Below are positions 1 to 7,981 of a stretch of 64,000 bases of DNA, in pieces. This stretch comes from Olsenella uli (GTDB taxonomy: Bacteria; Actinomycetota; Coriobacteriia; Coriobacteriales; Atopobiaceae). The stretch covers positions 1 through 64,000 of the forward strand of contig NZ_JACJJK010000005.1 in the NCBI RefSeq assembly GCF_016899935.1, read 5' to 3'. The number at the start of each line of letters is the position of its first letter. Within the stretch, counting starts at the first letter, position 1. Under the pieces are notes generated by a model, which did no database searches, was not told the DNA's origin, and worked only from the letters and a program-made list of their open reading frames with translations. The position numbers and the translations under genes were made by a program.

Positions 1-153
1 GCCACAATTCCCGAGTTGCGCGATCGGGCCGGTGGTCGTCAGCACACGTAAATCGGGAAACGTGACCATACGGACAACAATCCCGACTTGCGCGACGCGC
101 CGGGCGCGCGCAAGTCGGGATTTCTGGTCGCGCCCAAGAATCCCGAGTTACGC
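1..153. repeat. Alternating palindromic word array, left copy
   Basis: Five copies of a 10-13 base word of the form CCCGASTTRCGCG lie here in strictly alternating orientation: forward at 10-22, reverse at 47-57, forward at 82-94, reverse at 107-119, forward at 142-153. Starts are 25-37 bp apart. The copies at 82-94 and 107-119 form a perfect 13-bp stem. Bases 1-123 recur at 1472-1594 with only two mismatches, so the gene between them is bracketed by direct repeats. The left copy may extend beyond the window edge, and its last word overlaps the 3' end of the neighbouring gene. Confidence 0.85.
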
Positions 154-1266
154 ATCAGCATCTCCCCATCTCAGACGCGGCGGCAGAAGCTGGGCGAGAA
201 GGACCGTGCGCGCCGCGCGAATGTTAGGATCGCCCAGCACCCGCCGGGCCCGTCGCCCGAAAGCCGGCGCCTCGTAGGGCGCGATGATGGAGAGCAGCTG
301 GGCGAGAAGTACCGTGACCGCGTCGACGTCCCCCGCGTCCCGCTTGGTGAGGGGCAGATAGTGGATGTGGCAGAGCTCGTAGTCCCGCGCCCGGCGGCTG
401 TCCTCCTCGAGCGCCCGTTCGCTCGTGTGGTCGCCGCCCTGGTGCTCGCAGGCGGTCTCGTACTGTGGCCAGTGGAAGTCGGGACGCATGCGCCCGTGGC
501 TGACCAGACCGGCGACCCCGTCGGGCCAGTCGAGCGGGACGTTCTGGAGGGGACGCGCCAGATGGGCGCCCCCGAGGCGGGGAGGCAGGCAGAACACGCC
601 GTACCAGCAGGTCTCCATCGTCGAGCCCGAGCCGTCGTTGGCATACGACGCCGCCATGCGCGCGAGCTCGACGCCGTGCAGACCCGTCGGCTCGTCGAGA
701 AACGCCCTGAGCTCCTGGACGGACGAGACCGGCTCGATGTCGTGGGCGACGTCGCCCACGAGCGGCGCGCTGGGGTCGCGCGCATAGCGGCCGCAGAGCT
801 CCATCGCAAATCCCGTGAGACGCACGAGCGCCGCATCACGTGACAGCTGGCCCCGCCCCACCGCTCGGCCGAGCGTCACCGCCGCGCTCAGCAGGGAGAG
901 CGGTCCCGCCTCCACCAGCACGTGCGTGACCGTGCCCCCGCAGACACAGAGCGGGTCGCCGGCGGCGGTGAGCACCTCGAGATAGGCGTCGTCCGGCAGC
1001 CGCAGCAGTCCCGGGGAGGCGTGCACGCGCGAGCATCTGCTCCGGGCGGCGTCATCGTCAAAGCGCAGGTGAACGAGGCGCTGTGGGCTGGGCGAGAAGA
1101 GCTCTCCGGGCAGCGCGGCCCCGAGCGCGGCGGGATCGACCGCCCCGTCGCAGCCTCGCAGCACCTGCGCCGACGCCGGCGCAAGCATCAGATCGTCGCG
1201 ACGTCGGGCGTAGCGAAGCATCCTCAGGGAGTCGTCGTGCGCCAGGCACAGTCTCTTCTCGTCCAT
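148..1266 (-). CDS. DUF559/Vsr-like endonuclease-fold protein of unknown role
   Basis: A 372-residue protein whose C-terminal third contains RPDFHWPQYETACEHQGGDH near residue 260. This resembles the strand-helix core of DUF559/Vsr-like PD-(D/E)XK nucleases, which usually read DxxWP...EYDG. Here the second half is EHQGG, so catalysis is uncertain. A middle segment around STMETCW...LPPRLGG matches, from memory, a family of uncharacterised Coriobacteriia proteins that carry this nuclease-like end. No signal peptide or membrane segment is visible. The ATG follows a good ribosome site (GAGGAGG). The gene stands alone between two 123-bp direct repeats made of palindromic words, an arrangement that could mean mobility or target recognition. 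The family assignment is moderate; the function is unknown. Confidence 0.7.
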   Translation of the reverse strand: MDEKRLCLAHDDSLRMLRYARRRDDLMLAPASAQVLRGCDGAVDPAALGAALPGELFSPSPQRLVHLRFDDDAARSRCSRVHASPGLLRLPDDAYLEVLTAAGDPLCVCGGTVTHVLVEAGPLSLLSAAVTLGRAVGRGQLSRDAALVRLTGFAMELCGRYARDPSAPLVGDVAHDIEPVSSVQELRAFLDEPTGLHGVELARMAASYANDGSGSTMETCWYGVFCLPPRLGGAHLARPLQNVPLDWPDGVAGLVSHGRMRPDFHWPQYETACEHQGGDHTSERALEEDSRRARDYELCHIHYLPLTKRDAGDVDAVTVLLAQLLSIIAPYEAPAFGRRARRVLGDPNIRAARTVLLAQLLPPRLRWGDADA

Positions 1267-1471
1267 GGCCCCTCCTCGTGGAAGAGCATGGCCGAGACCG
1301 CGTGCACCAATCTCTCACATGCCTCTCCGTCAGCTTGCCGCCAGCGTCCATCAGGCTGACGGCACCTCGCTGACCTGCGGCGGATAGCGGCGACAGAGAA
1401 GGCCACGGCACGGGACGCCCGCAGACGGGAGGCGTCGAATCCACACGGCGTCCACAGGCGCGGCTCTCGCG

Positions 1472-1594
1472 GCCACAATTCCCGAGTTGCGCGATCGGGC
1501 CGGTGGTCGTCAGCACACGTAAATCGGGAAACGTGACCATACGGACAACAATCCCGACCTGCGCGACGCACCGGGCGCGCGCAAGTCGGGATTT
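1472..1594. repeat. Right copy of the 123-bp direct repeat
   Basis: This stretch matches 1-123 at 121 of 123 positions. It carries the same words at 1481, 1518, 1553 and 1578, alternating in orientation; the fifth word of the left array is absent. One mismatch (T to C in the third word) breaks a base pair of the stem, so the right copy has drifted slightly. The rest of the 1267-1634 gap holds the upstream region of the DUF559-like gene and a GTTCTTCTCGCC motif just after the argD stop. Confidence 0.85.
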
Positions 1595-1634
1595 TCCACA
1601 CATATGGGGGCGAGAAGAACCTCCCCGCGCGGCC

Positions 1635-2897
1635 CTACGCCAGGCGGGCGATGAGGGCCTCGAGGCGGTCGCAGGCCTCGTCAACCTGCTCGCGCGTGAT
1701 CACGAGCGGCGGCAGGAAGCGCAGGACGGAGTCGCCGATGTGGTTGAGGACGAGGCCCTCGGCCAGGCCCTCCTCCACGACCTGCGCCGCGATCGGCACG
1801 TCGAGCTGGGCGCCGCGCATGAGGCCGTGGCCGCGCACCTCCTCCACGTGCTCCATCGCGGTGAGGCGGTGGCGCAGGTGGCGCCCGACGGAGAGCACGT
1901 GCTCGCCCGTCTCCCCGTCGACGAGCGTCCGGACGCAGGCGAGTCCCACCGCGCAGGCGAGCGGGTTGCCGCCGAAGGTGGAGCCGTGGTCGCCGGGCTG
2001 CATGAGGTCGGCCACCTCGGCACGTGCGGCGACCGCGCCCATCGGGAAGCCGGCCGCGATGCCCTTGGCCATGGCCACCACGTCGGGCTCGATCTCGGAG
2101 CGCTGGAAGCAGAAGGGCGAGCCGCAGCGGTAGAAGCCGGTCTGGACCTCGTCGCAGATCAGCAGGAGGCCCTTCTCGTTGCAGAGCTCGCGCACGTCGC
2201 GCAGGTAGTCGTAGTTGGCGTTCCACACGCCGCCCTCGCCCTGCACGCACTCGAGCATGACGGCGCAGATCCCGCCGCGCTCCACGCGCTCGCGCAGGGT
2301 GTAGATGTCGTTCAGCGGCACCGAGACGAAGCCCTCGGGCAGCGGCCGGAAGCTGCGGTGGAACTTGTCCTGGCCGGTCGCCGCGAGCGTGGCCAGCGTG
2401 CGGCCGTGGAAGCTCTTGCGGGCGGTCACGATGGTGCTCGCGCCGTCGAGGTGCGTCTCGCCCCAGCGGCGCGCCAGCTTGATGGCGCCCTCGTTGGCCT
2501 CCGCGCCGGAGTTGGCGAAGAAGGTCTTCCAGCGCGTGCCGGTGGAGCCCATCTCGTGGCCGCCCTCGTCGGTCGTGGTGGAGAGCAGCGACGAGAGCGC
2601 CGCCGCCAGCTCGCCGCGGCTCTCGGCGTAGAAGTAGTTGCCCGTCTGCCAGACGCGGCCCGCCTGCTCGCGCAGGGCCTCGACCACGGCCGGGTGGGCG
2701 TAGCCCAGGCTCGCGCAGCCGATGCCGCCGAGCAGGTCCAGGTACTCGCGGCCCGCAGCGTCCACGAGCACGGCGCCGTGCCCGCTCACGAACTCCACGG
2801 GCAGGCGGCCGTAGGTGTGCATCACAAAGGCGTCGTCGAGGTCCCGTTCCTCGGGAGCGACGGCGGAAAGCTGGTCGTTCTTCTCGTCTGCGGACAT
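1635..2897 (-). CDS. argD: Acetylornithine aminotransferase
   Basis: A 420-residue class III pyridoxal-phosphate aminotransferase. It converts N-acetylglutamate semialdehyde and glutamate to N2-acetylornithine and 2-oxoglutarate in arginine synthesis, and may also serve as N-acetyl-diaminopimelate aminotransferase. Recognisable parts are the N-terminal YGRLPVEFVSGHGA start, SGAEANEGAIKLAR, the DEVQTGFYRCG loop and the cofactor lysine in AMAKGIAAGFPMG. It is the last gene of argC-argJ-argB-argD, 48 bp after argB. The ATG at 2897 begins MSADEKNDQ, slightly longer than many homologues. A G+C-rich dyad and a ribosome site lie in the short gap upstream. Confidence 0.95.
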   Translation of the reverse strand: MSADEKNDQLSAVAPEERDLDDAFVMHTYGRLPVEFVSGHGAVLVDAAGREYLDLLGGIGCASLGYAHPAVVEALREQAGRVWQTGNYFYAESRGELAAALSSLLSTTTDEGGHEMGSTGTRWKTFFANSGAEANEGAIKLARRWGETHLDGASTIVTARKSFHGRTLATLAATGQDKFHRSFRPLPEGFVSVPLNDIYTLRERVERGGICAVMLECVQGEGGVWNANYDYLRDVRELCNEKGLLLICDEVQTGFYRCGSPFCFQRSEIEPDVVAMAKGIAAGFPMGAVAARAEVADLMQPGDHGSTFGGNPLACAVGLACVRTLVDGETGEHVLSVGRHLRHRLTAMEHVEEVRGHGLMRGAQLDVPIAAQVVEEGLAEGLVLNHIGDSVLRFLPPLVITREQVDEACDRLEALIARLA

Positions 2898-2945
2898 GGG
2901 TGCGTCTCCCTTCGCCTGGCGGCGCGCCGCGCGGGCGCGCGGCGG

Positions 2946-3821
2946 CTAGTCTCTGGTGAACATGGTACCGCAGCCGGCGTCCGTGAAGATCTCAAGAAGC
3001 AACGAGTGCGGGAAGGTGCCGTTCAGGATGACGACCTCGGAGACGCCCCCGTCGAGGGCCTCCGCGATCGAGCGGATCTTGGGCAGCATGCCGCCGTCGA
3101 GCGTGCCGGACTCCAGCAGCTCGTGGGTCTCGGCGCGCGTGAGCGTCTGGATGAGGGAGTCCTCGTCGCTCACGTCCGCGAGCAGGCCGTCCACGTCGGT
3201 GAGGTAGATGAGCTTGTCGGCCGCGAGCGCCTCGGCGATCTTGCCGGCCGCCACGTCGGCGTTGATGTTGAAGAAGCCGTCCGGCGCACAGCCCACCGTG
3301 GCCACCACGGGGATGTAGCCGTCTTCGAGGATGGTCTCGATGAGGCTCGGGTCCACCTCGCGGATGCGGCCCACGCGCCCGAGCTCGGGGTCGATGGGCT
3401 CGGCCTTGAGGGTCTTGCCGTCCGCGCCCGAGATGCCCACCGCGTTGTGGCCGTACTCGTTGAGGGCCCAGACCAGGTCCTGGTTGACCTTGCCCACGAG
3501 CACCTCGCGCACGGCCTCCATCGTGGCGTCGTCGGTCACGCGCAGACCGCCCTTGAACTGCACGGGCAGGCCCAGCGCCTTGACGTGCGCGCTGATGGCC
3601 TTGCCGCCGCCGTGGACGAGCACGATGCGGATGCCGAGCAGCTTGAGCATCTCGATGTCGGCCACCACCTGGCGGCAGAGCGCGGGGTCCTCCATCGCCG
3701 AGCCGCCGTACTTGATGACGAAGGTCTTGCCCGCCATCCGGTGGATCCACGGCAGGGCCTCGTTCAGCACGTCGACCTTCAGGGCCGCGGCGTCGCGCTG
3801 CTGCCGGTCACGCTGCTTCAT
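2946..3821 (-). CDS. argB: Acetylglutamate kinase
   Basis: A 291-residue amino-acid kinase that phosphorylates N-acetylglutamate with ATP, usually the controlled step of arginine synthesis. The glycine-rich segments VIKYGGSAM and LVHGGGKAIS near the N-terminus bind the phosphates, and the C-terminal half has the expected LTDVDGLL and GGMLPKI segments. The extended N-terminal helix (about residues 1-25) is the kind found in arginine-inhibited hexameric enzymes, so feedback inhibition is likely but inferred. The ATG is preceded by AAAGGAG at good spacing. It follows argJ after a 147-bp gap that contains a large structured element. Confidence 0.95.
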   Translation of the reverse strand: MKQRDRQQRDAAALKVDVLNEALPWIHRMAGKTFVIKYGGSAMEDPALCRQVVADIEMLKLLGIRIVLVHGGGKAISAHVKALGLPVQFKGGLRVTDDATMEAVREVLVGKVNQDLVWALNEYGHNAVGISGADGKTLKAEPIDPELGRVGRIREVDPSLIETILEDGYIPVVATVGCAPDGFFNINADVAAGKIAEALAADKLIYLTDVDGLLADVSDEDSLIQTLTRAETHELLESGTLDGGMLPKIRSIAEALDGGVSEVVILNGTFPHSLLLEIFTDAGCGTMFTRD

Positions 3822-3867
3822 GGTTGCTCCTTTGATTTGCTGGCGAGAAGAACGTGGGGTCGCAGCC

Positions 3868-3959
3868 GTCGGCCCGGGACGGGGAAGTCCCGCCGCGAGT
3901 TCTTGGTCCGCTCTTGGCCAAGCTGTTCGAGCGCCGGGGCTTCCCCGCCCCGGGCCGAC
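3868..3959. repeat. Structured element S, copy 1 (argJ-argB gap)
   Basis: Outer arms at 3868-3887 and 3940-3959 pair at 19 of 20 positions. Inside, GCCGCGAGTTCT (3892-3903) and AAGCTGTTCGAGCGCCGGG (3920-3938) match the element at 63531-63619, and the right part resembles the element at 27090-27164. The apex differs between copies, but a small inner helix (CTTGG with CCAAG here) seems kept. It lies just downstream of argJ and upstream of argB within an operon, so it may act as an attenuator or RNA-processing site, or it may simply be a dispersed repeat. Confidence 0.75.
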
Positions 3960-3968
3960 GGTGGACGG

Positions 3969-5255
3969 CTACGTCCGGTAGTCGCCGTTGATCGTGACGT
4001 AGTCGTGGGTGAGGTCGCAGGTCCACACGCGGGTGGACGCCTCCCCCATGCCCAGGTCGACGGTGATCGTGACCTCCGGCGCCTCGAAGCGGCGGAGCAT
4101 GTCGTCCTCGTCCATCGGCACCGTGAGGCCGGCGCGGCAGACCGGCACGCCGAGGAAGTCGATGTCCACGTGGCTCTGGTCGAAGGCGACGCCGCACTTG
4201 CCGGCCGCCATCGCCACGCGCCCCCAGTTGGCGTCGTGGCCGAAGATGGCCGTCTTCACGAGCGGCGAGTTGGCGATCGAGCGGGCCACGGCGTCCGCGT
4301 CGGCGTCCGTGGCGGCGCCGGTGACCGTGACGGTGACGAGCTTGGAGGCGCCCTCGCCGTCGGCGGCGATCTTGCGGGCCAGGTCCACGCACGCGGCGCG
4401 CACGGCGGCCGCCACGACCGGGTAGGCGGGGTGCGCGGGGTCGATCTTCTCGCCCCCGGCGGCGCCCGTGGCGAGCAGGATGCAGGTGTCGTTGGTGGAG
4501 GTGTCCGAGTCCACGGTCACCTTGTTGAAGCTCTCCCCCACCGCAGCGGCGAGGGCCGCGCGGGCGGCCTCGGCCGTGAGCGGGGCGTCGGTGGCGAGCA
4601 CGGCGAGCATCGTGGCCATGTTGGGCTGGATCATGCCCGAGCCCTTGACGAAGCCGCCCACGTGGACGGTCACGGGGCCGTCGGCGACCTGCGGGACCGC
4701 GCCCGCGAGCGCGACCTCCTTGGCGACGGTGTCCGTGGTCATGACGGCGCAGGCGGCGTCGTGCGCGCCGGCCGCCGTGGGCGCGAGCGCGGCGGCCACG
4801 GCGGGCACGCCCGTCTCGTAGGGCTCCCACGGCAGCGGCACGCCGATCACGCCCGTGGAGCACACGAGCACGTCCTCGGCGTCGCAGCCGAGCTCGGCGG
4901 CCACGCGCTCGCAGGCGCGCTCGGCGCAGGCGAGGCCGGGACCCCCGGTCGCGGCGTTGGCGTTGCCGGAGTTGAGCACGACGGCGCGGGCGCGGGCGTT
5001 GGCCGCGTGGGCGCGGCTCACGGTGACGGGCGCGGCGCAGAAGCGGTTGGTGGTGAAGGTCGCGGCGGTCACGCAGGGCTCGTCGGCCGCGACGAGCGCG
5101 AGGTCGAGCCGGTTGGGGTTTCTGCGGAAGCCGGCCGAGACGCCGGCCGCGCGCACGCCGGCGGCGGCGCAGATGCCGCCCTCGCAGGGGACGAAGCCGC
5201 AGGCCTCGGGCGTATCGGGCGCCACGGGGACGGCGAGCGGGGATATGTTGGTCAT
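3969..5255 (-). CDS. argJ: Bifunctional ornithine acetyltransferase/N-acetylglutamate synthase
   Basis: A 428-residue ArgJ. It transfers the acetyl group from acetylornithine to glutamate, closing the acetyl cycle, and may also make N-acetylglutamate from acetyl-CoA. The self-cleavage site is clear: KGSGMIQPNMATMLAVLATD, with Thr215 as the nucleophile that splits the chain into alpha and beta subunits. The frame is open further upstream, but the ATG at 5255 follows GGAGAAG and gives the normal family length, so it is chosen. It starts 28 bp after argC. Whether it is mono- or bifunctional cannot be told from sequence. Confidence 0.94.
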   Translation of the reverse strand: MTNISPLAVPVAPDTPEACGFVPCEGGICAAAGVRAAGVSAGFRRNPNRLDLALVAADEPCVTAATFTTNRFCAAPVTVSRAHAANARARAVVLNSGNANAATGGPGLACAERACERVAAELGCDAEDVLVCSTGVIGVPLPWEPYETGVPAVAAALAPTAAGAHDAACAVMTTDTVAKEVALAGAVPQVADGPVTVHVGGFVKGSGMIQPNMATMLAVLATDAPLTAEAARAALAAAVGESFNKVTVDSDTSTNDTCILLATGAAGGEKIDPAHPAYPVVAAAVRAACVDLARKIAADGEGASKLVTVTVTGAATDADADAVARSIANSPLVKTAIFGHDANWGRVAMAAGKCGVAFDQSHVDIDFLGVPVCRAGLTVPMDEDDMLRRFEAPEVTITVDLGMGEASTRVWTCDLTHDYVTINGDYRT

Positions 5256-5283
5256 GAGGTTCTTCTCCGTTGTGACGGCGGGG

Positions 5284-6360
5284 TCAGATGAGGGGCGCCG
5301 GGGCGAGAAGCCCCGCAGTCTCGGGGAGGCCCAGCACGACGTTGGCGCACTGGACGGCCTGGGCGGCCGCTCCCTTCCCGAGGTTGTCGATCGCGCAGGA
5401 CGCGACGATCGTACGTCGTCGTCGGGCATCGAGCGCCACGCCCACCTGGGCGCGCGCGGTGGCGACGACGGAGGCCGTCGCGGGCATCTGACCGGCGGGC
5501 AGCGTCGTGACCAGAGGCTCGTCCGCAAAGAAGCGCTCGTAGGCGGCCTGGACGTCCTCGGCGGTCACGCCCGGCGCCGCCTCGAGGTAGACCGTGGAGA
5601 GGAGTCCCCGCGTGAGCGGCGCGAGGTGCGGCGTGAAGACGACGGACATCTCGCGGCCCGCCACCTCGGAGAGCGTCTGCTCGATCTCCGGCGTGTGGCG
5701 GTGCCTGGCCACGCCGTAGGCCTCCACGGACTCGTTGACGTGGCAGAAGTGGGTGCGCGCGGTGCAGCTGCGGCCGGCGCCGGAGACGCCAGAGATGGCG
5801 TCCACGATCACGAGGTCGCCGGTCACGAGGCCCGCCGCGAGCGCGGGGGCGGCGGCGAGCGCCGTCGCCGTGGGGTAGCAGCCCGGCACGGCCACGAGCA
5901 CGGGGGTGCCGGCCGCGCGCCGGGCGGCGAGCGCGGCCACGCCGTCGCGGAAGAGCTCCGGCAGGCCGTAGACGGTCTGGGAGAGCAGCTCCGGGCTCGT
6001 GTGCGGCGTGGCGTACCAGGCCTCGTAGGTGGCGGGGTCGTGCAGGCGGTAGTCCGCGGAGAGGTCGATCACGGTGACGCCGCGCCCGAGCAGCTCCGGC
6101 GTGAGCGCCAGGCTCGCGGTGTGCGGCACGGCGAGAAACGCCACGTCGGCGGCAGCCGCGATGGCGTCCGGCTCCGGCAGCGAGAGCACGAGGTCGCAGG
6201 CGCCCGCGAGCGACGGGTACACGGCGTCGAGGCGCGTCCCCGCCTCCTTGCGGTCCGTGGCCATCGTGAGCTCGAGCGCGGGGTGGCCGAGCACGAGGCG
6301 GCACACCTCGACCCCGGCGTAGCCCGTCGCCCCCACGACGCATGCCCGAACGCGCTCCAT
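5284..6360 (-). CDS. argC: N-acetyl-gamma-glutamyl-phosphate reductase
   Basis: A 358-residue NADPH-dependent reductase that turns N-acetylglutamyl phosphate into the semialdehyde. The nucleotide-binding GATGYAG is at residues 10-16 and the catalytic cysteine is Cys161 in VPGCYPTATALA. The ATG at 6360 follows GGGGGAGG and is preferred over an upstream in-frame GTG, because the longer form would start inside the promoter. It is the first gene of the arginine operon, with the promoter and a palindrome directly upstream. Confidence 0.95.
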   Translation of the reverse strand: MERVRACVVGATGYAGVEVCRLVLGHPALELTMATDRKEAGTRLDAVYPSLAGACDLVLSLPEPDAIAAAADVAFLAVPHTASLALTPELLGRGVTVIDLSADYRLHDPATYEAWYATPHTSPELLSQTVYGLPELFRDGVAALAARRAAGTPVLVAVPGCYPTATALAAAPALAAGLVTGDLVIVDAISGVSGAGRSCTARTHFCHVNESVEAYGVARHRHTPEIEQTLSEVAGREMSVVFTPHLAPLTRGLLSTVYLEAAPGVTAEDVQAAYERFFADEPLVTTLPAGQMPATASVVATARAQVGVALDARRRRTIVASCAIDNLGKGAAAQAVQCANVVLGLPETAGLLAPAPLI

Positions 6361-6379
6361 CGTGTCTACCTCCCCCGTC

Positions 6380-6390
6380 GTGTCTGACAC
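6380..6390. promoter_or_regulatory. Palindrome at the argC transcription start
   Basis: GTGTCTGACAC is a perfect 11-base dyad centred about 10 bp downstream of the argC -10 box. Its position over the expected start point suits an operator, but it does not look like a standard ArgR box, and no arginine regulator is encoded in the window. Confidence 0.4.
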
Positions 6391-6394
6391 GCCG

Positions 6395-6423
6395 ACAATG
6401 GCACGCGCCGCGACGCGCGTCAA
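6395..6423 (-). promoter_or_regulatory. Promoter of the arginine operon
   Basis: On the minus strand TTGACG (6423-6418) is followed after exactly 17 bases by CATTGT (6400-6395), a good housekeeping sigma-factor promoter. The start codon of argC is 35 bases downstream of the -10 box. Confidence 0.7.
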
Positions 6424-6525
6424 GGCGGCGTCACCTGCTTGTCACATGCGGGTCGCCGCCCGAGGTCCCTCTCGCCCCGCCGGCCCTTCTCGCCCCACAA
6501 GGCGCACGTCGGCATTGCCAGAAAT

Positions 6526-6682
6526 CCCGACTTACGCGCGCCACCGGGAGCCTGGAGGATCACGTAACTCGGATAATCTGTCCATTTGGACAAGACTCCC
6601 GACTTACGCGGGCCCATTCACAGCGGCGACATCGCGTAACTCAGAATTCTTGGCAGTGCCAGCACACCCTGACTTACGCGCG
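6526..6682. repeat. Alternating word array, 35-bp period
   Basis: The same word family as at 1-153 recurs with striking regularity: CCCGACTTACGCGCG at 6526, CGTAACTCGG at 6563, CCCGACTTACGCG at 6598, CGCGTAACTCAG at 6633 and CCTGACTTACGCGCG at 6668. Orientation alternates at each step and starts are 37, 35, 35 and 35 bp apart. The array fills most of the gap between argC and the DJ-1 gene (6361-6752). No open frame with coding character is seen in this gap. Confidence 0.85.
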
Positions 6683-6752
6683 ACATGCTCATGGAGGTGC
6701 GTTCCGGTCGGGACCATTGGGCGCAGGCGAGAAGAACGCACGGCGGACGGGC

Positions 6753-7334
6753 CTAGCGCAGGACGACGCCGGCGGCCACGCGCTCCACGGCCTCGTCGCC
6801 GAGGAAGTAGCGCACGATCTCCAGGCCAAAGGCCATCGCCGTGCCCGCGCCCTGGCTCGTGATCAGGTTGCCGTCCACGACGACCGGCGCGTCGGCCACG
6901 AGCTCTGCCCCGTGCTCGGCCAGCACGTGCTGGAAGCCGGGGTTGGACGTGGCGCGCCGGCCCTCGAGCAGGCCGAGCTCCGCCAGGATCGACGGCGCGG
7001 CGCAAATCGCGGCCAGTGGGCGGCCGGCGGCGGCGAACTCACGCAGCGCCGCGCAGAGCGGCTCGCAGGCGCGCAGGTTGGGCGTTCCGGGGATGCCGCC
7101 CGGCAGCACGAGCAGGTCGTAGTCGTCGAACGAGAAGCCCGGCTCCTCGATCGAGCGGTCGCACACGATCGTCACCTCGTGCGAGGACGTCACCTCGCGC
7201 TCGGGCGTGATGGCCACGGTGTCGCACGGGACGCCGGCGCGGAAGAGCAGGTCCACCACCGTGAGGCCCTCGATCTCCTCCAGCCCCGGGGCCACGAAGA
7301 CGGCCACGCGCGCGTCGCTGGTCTGCTTGAACAT
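6753..7334 (-). CDS. DJ-1/PfpI family protein
   Basis: A 193-residue single-domain protein of the DJ-1 (YajL/ThiJ-like) branch. It has the flavodoxin-like core, an acidic residue in APGLEEIEG near residue 19, and the nucleophile-elbow cysteine Cys111 in AAICAAPSILAELG. Members act on glyoxal-type aldehydes, act in protein repair or act as redox chaperones; the exact activity cannot be told. The ATG at 7334 is followed by MFKQTSDARVAVF. It is downstream of the PTS IIA gene, separated from it by a hairpin, and a GTTCTTCTCGCC motif follows its stop. Confidence 0.88.
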   Translation of the reverse strand: MFKQTSDARVAVFVAPGLEEIEGLTVVDLLFRAGVPCDTVAITPEREVTSSHEVTIVCDRSIEEPGFSFDDYDLLVLPGGIPGTPNLRACEPLCAALREFAAAGRPLAAICAAPSILAELGLLEGRRATSNPGFQHVLAEHGAELVADAPVVVDGNLITSQGAGTAMAFGLEIVRYFLGDEAVERVAAGVVLR

Positions 7335-7352
7335 GATGCCTCCCTATGACGA

Positions 7353-7382
7353 GGGCCCCGCCGGCGCGCGCCGACGGGGCCC
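7353..7382 (-). terminator. G+C-rich hairpin after the PTS IIA gene
   Basis: GGGCCCCG at 7353-7360 pairs perfectly with CGGGGCCC at 7375-7382, leaving a 14-base loop. It lies between the PTS IIA stop and the DJ-1 start on the minus strand. There is no clear U-run, so termination is only likely. Confidence 0.5.
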
Positions 7383-7406
7383 GAAGCCGCAGTTGCGAGC
7401 GGACGG

Positions 7407-7865
7407 TTACTCCTCCTCGATGCCGGCGTTGATGGCCTCGGCGATGGCGGCCGGGTCGTCCGTGCCGTGGACGAGGTTCTTGAACTCGTCCTTCATGAGG
7501 AGGACAGCGGTCTTGGAGAGGAGCTTGATGTGGGTGGTGCCGGCCTCGCCGCCGGGGACGAGCAGGGCGATGGCCACGTCGACGGGCTTCTCGTCAAAGC
7601 TCGGCCACTCGAGCGGGGTGGCGTTCTTGACCACGATCACCGCGGCGTCCTTGATGTCGTCGGACTTGGCGTGCGGCACGGCAAAGCCGTCGGTCATGCC
7701 GGTCTCGCCCATGGCCTCGCGGGCCATGAAGGCGTCGTAGACGGCGTCAGCATTGTCGGTGACGCCGAACTCGGCGGCCTTGTCGGAGACGAAACGGAGC
7801 AGCGCCTCGCGCGACTCCAGGTTCTGGTTGACGAAAACGCTCTTCTCGCTGACGAACTGGCTCAT
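7407..7865 (-). CDS. Stand-alone PTS IIA protein, fructose/mannitol type
   Basis: A 152-residue PTS EIIA-2 domain protein. The phospho-accepting histidine is His65 in GFAVPHAKSDD. It would take phosphate from HPr and pass it to a IIB domain, but no matching IIB/IIC genes are adjacent, so it could be regulatory (PtsN-like) or serve a distant permease. The ATG at 7865 follows AAGGAGA; the frame stays open far upstream without coding character. It is transcribed alone or with the DJ-1 gene, between fluC and a hairpin. Confidence 0.88.
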   Translation of the reverse strand: MSQFVSEKSVFVNQNLESREALLRFVSDKAAEFGVTDNADAVYDAFMAREAMGETGMTDGFAVPHAKSDDIKDAAVIVVKNATPLEWPSFDEKPVDVAIALLVPGGEAGTTHIKLLSKTAVLLMKDEFKNLVHGTDDPAAIAEAINAGIEEE

Positions 7866-7981
7866 GGTTCTCCTTCGCATCGGAACGGCAGGCCCGGGGC
7901 CTGGCGACTTCACGCACCTTATCATATCCCAGACGCGCGGCGAGCGGGACGAGAAGGGCGCCCGAAGCGCCGGGCGCGACG

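Noticed and set aside
148-1266. Y1 (RAYT) transposase for the flanking palindromes
   Set aside because: No HUH motif or catalytic tyrosine pattern of Y1 transposases is visible; the C-terminus looks DUF559/Vsr-like instead.
1503-5291. Very long open frame on the plus strand across the arginine genes
   Set aside because: It is antisense to four well-recognised genes, has His/Arg/Ala-rich low-complexity translation and no ribosome site. G+C-rich DNA produces such frames by codon bias.
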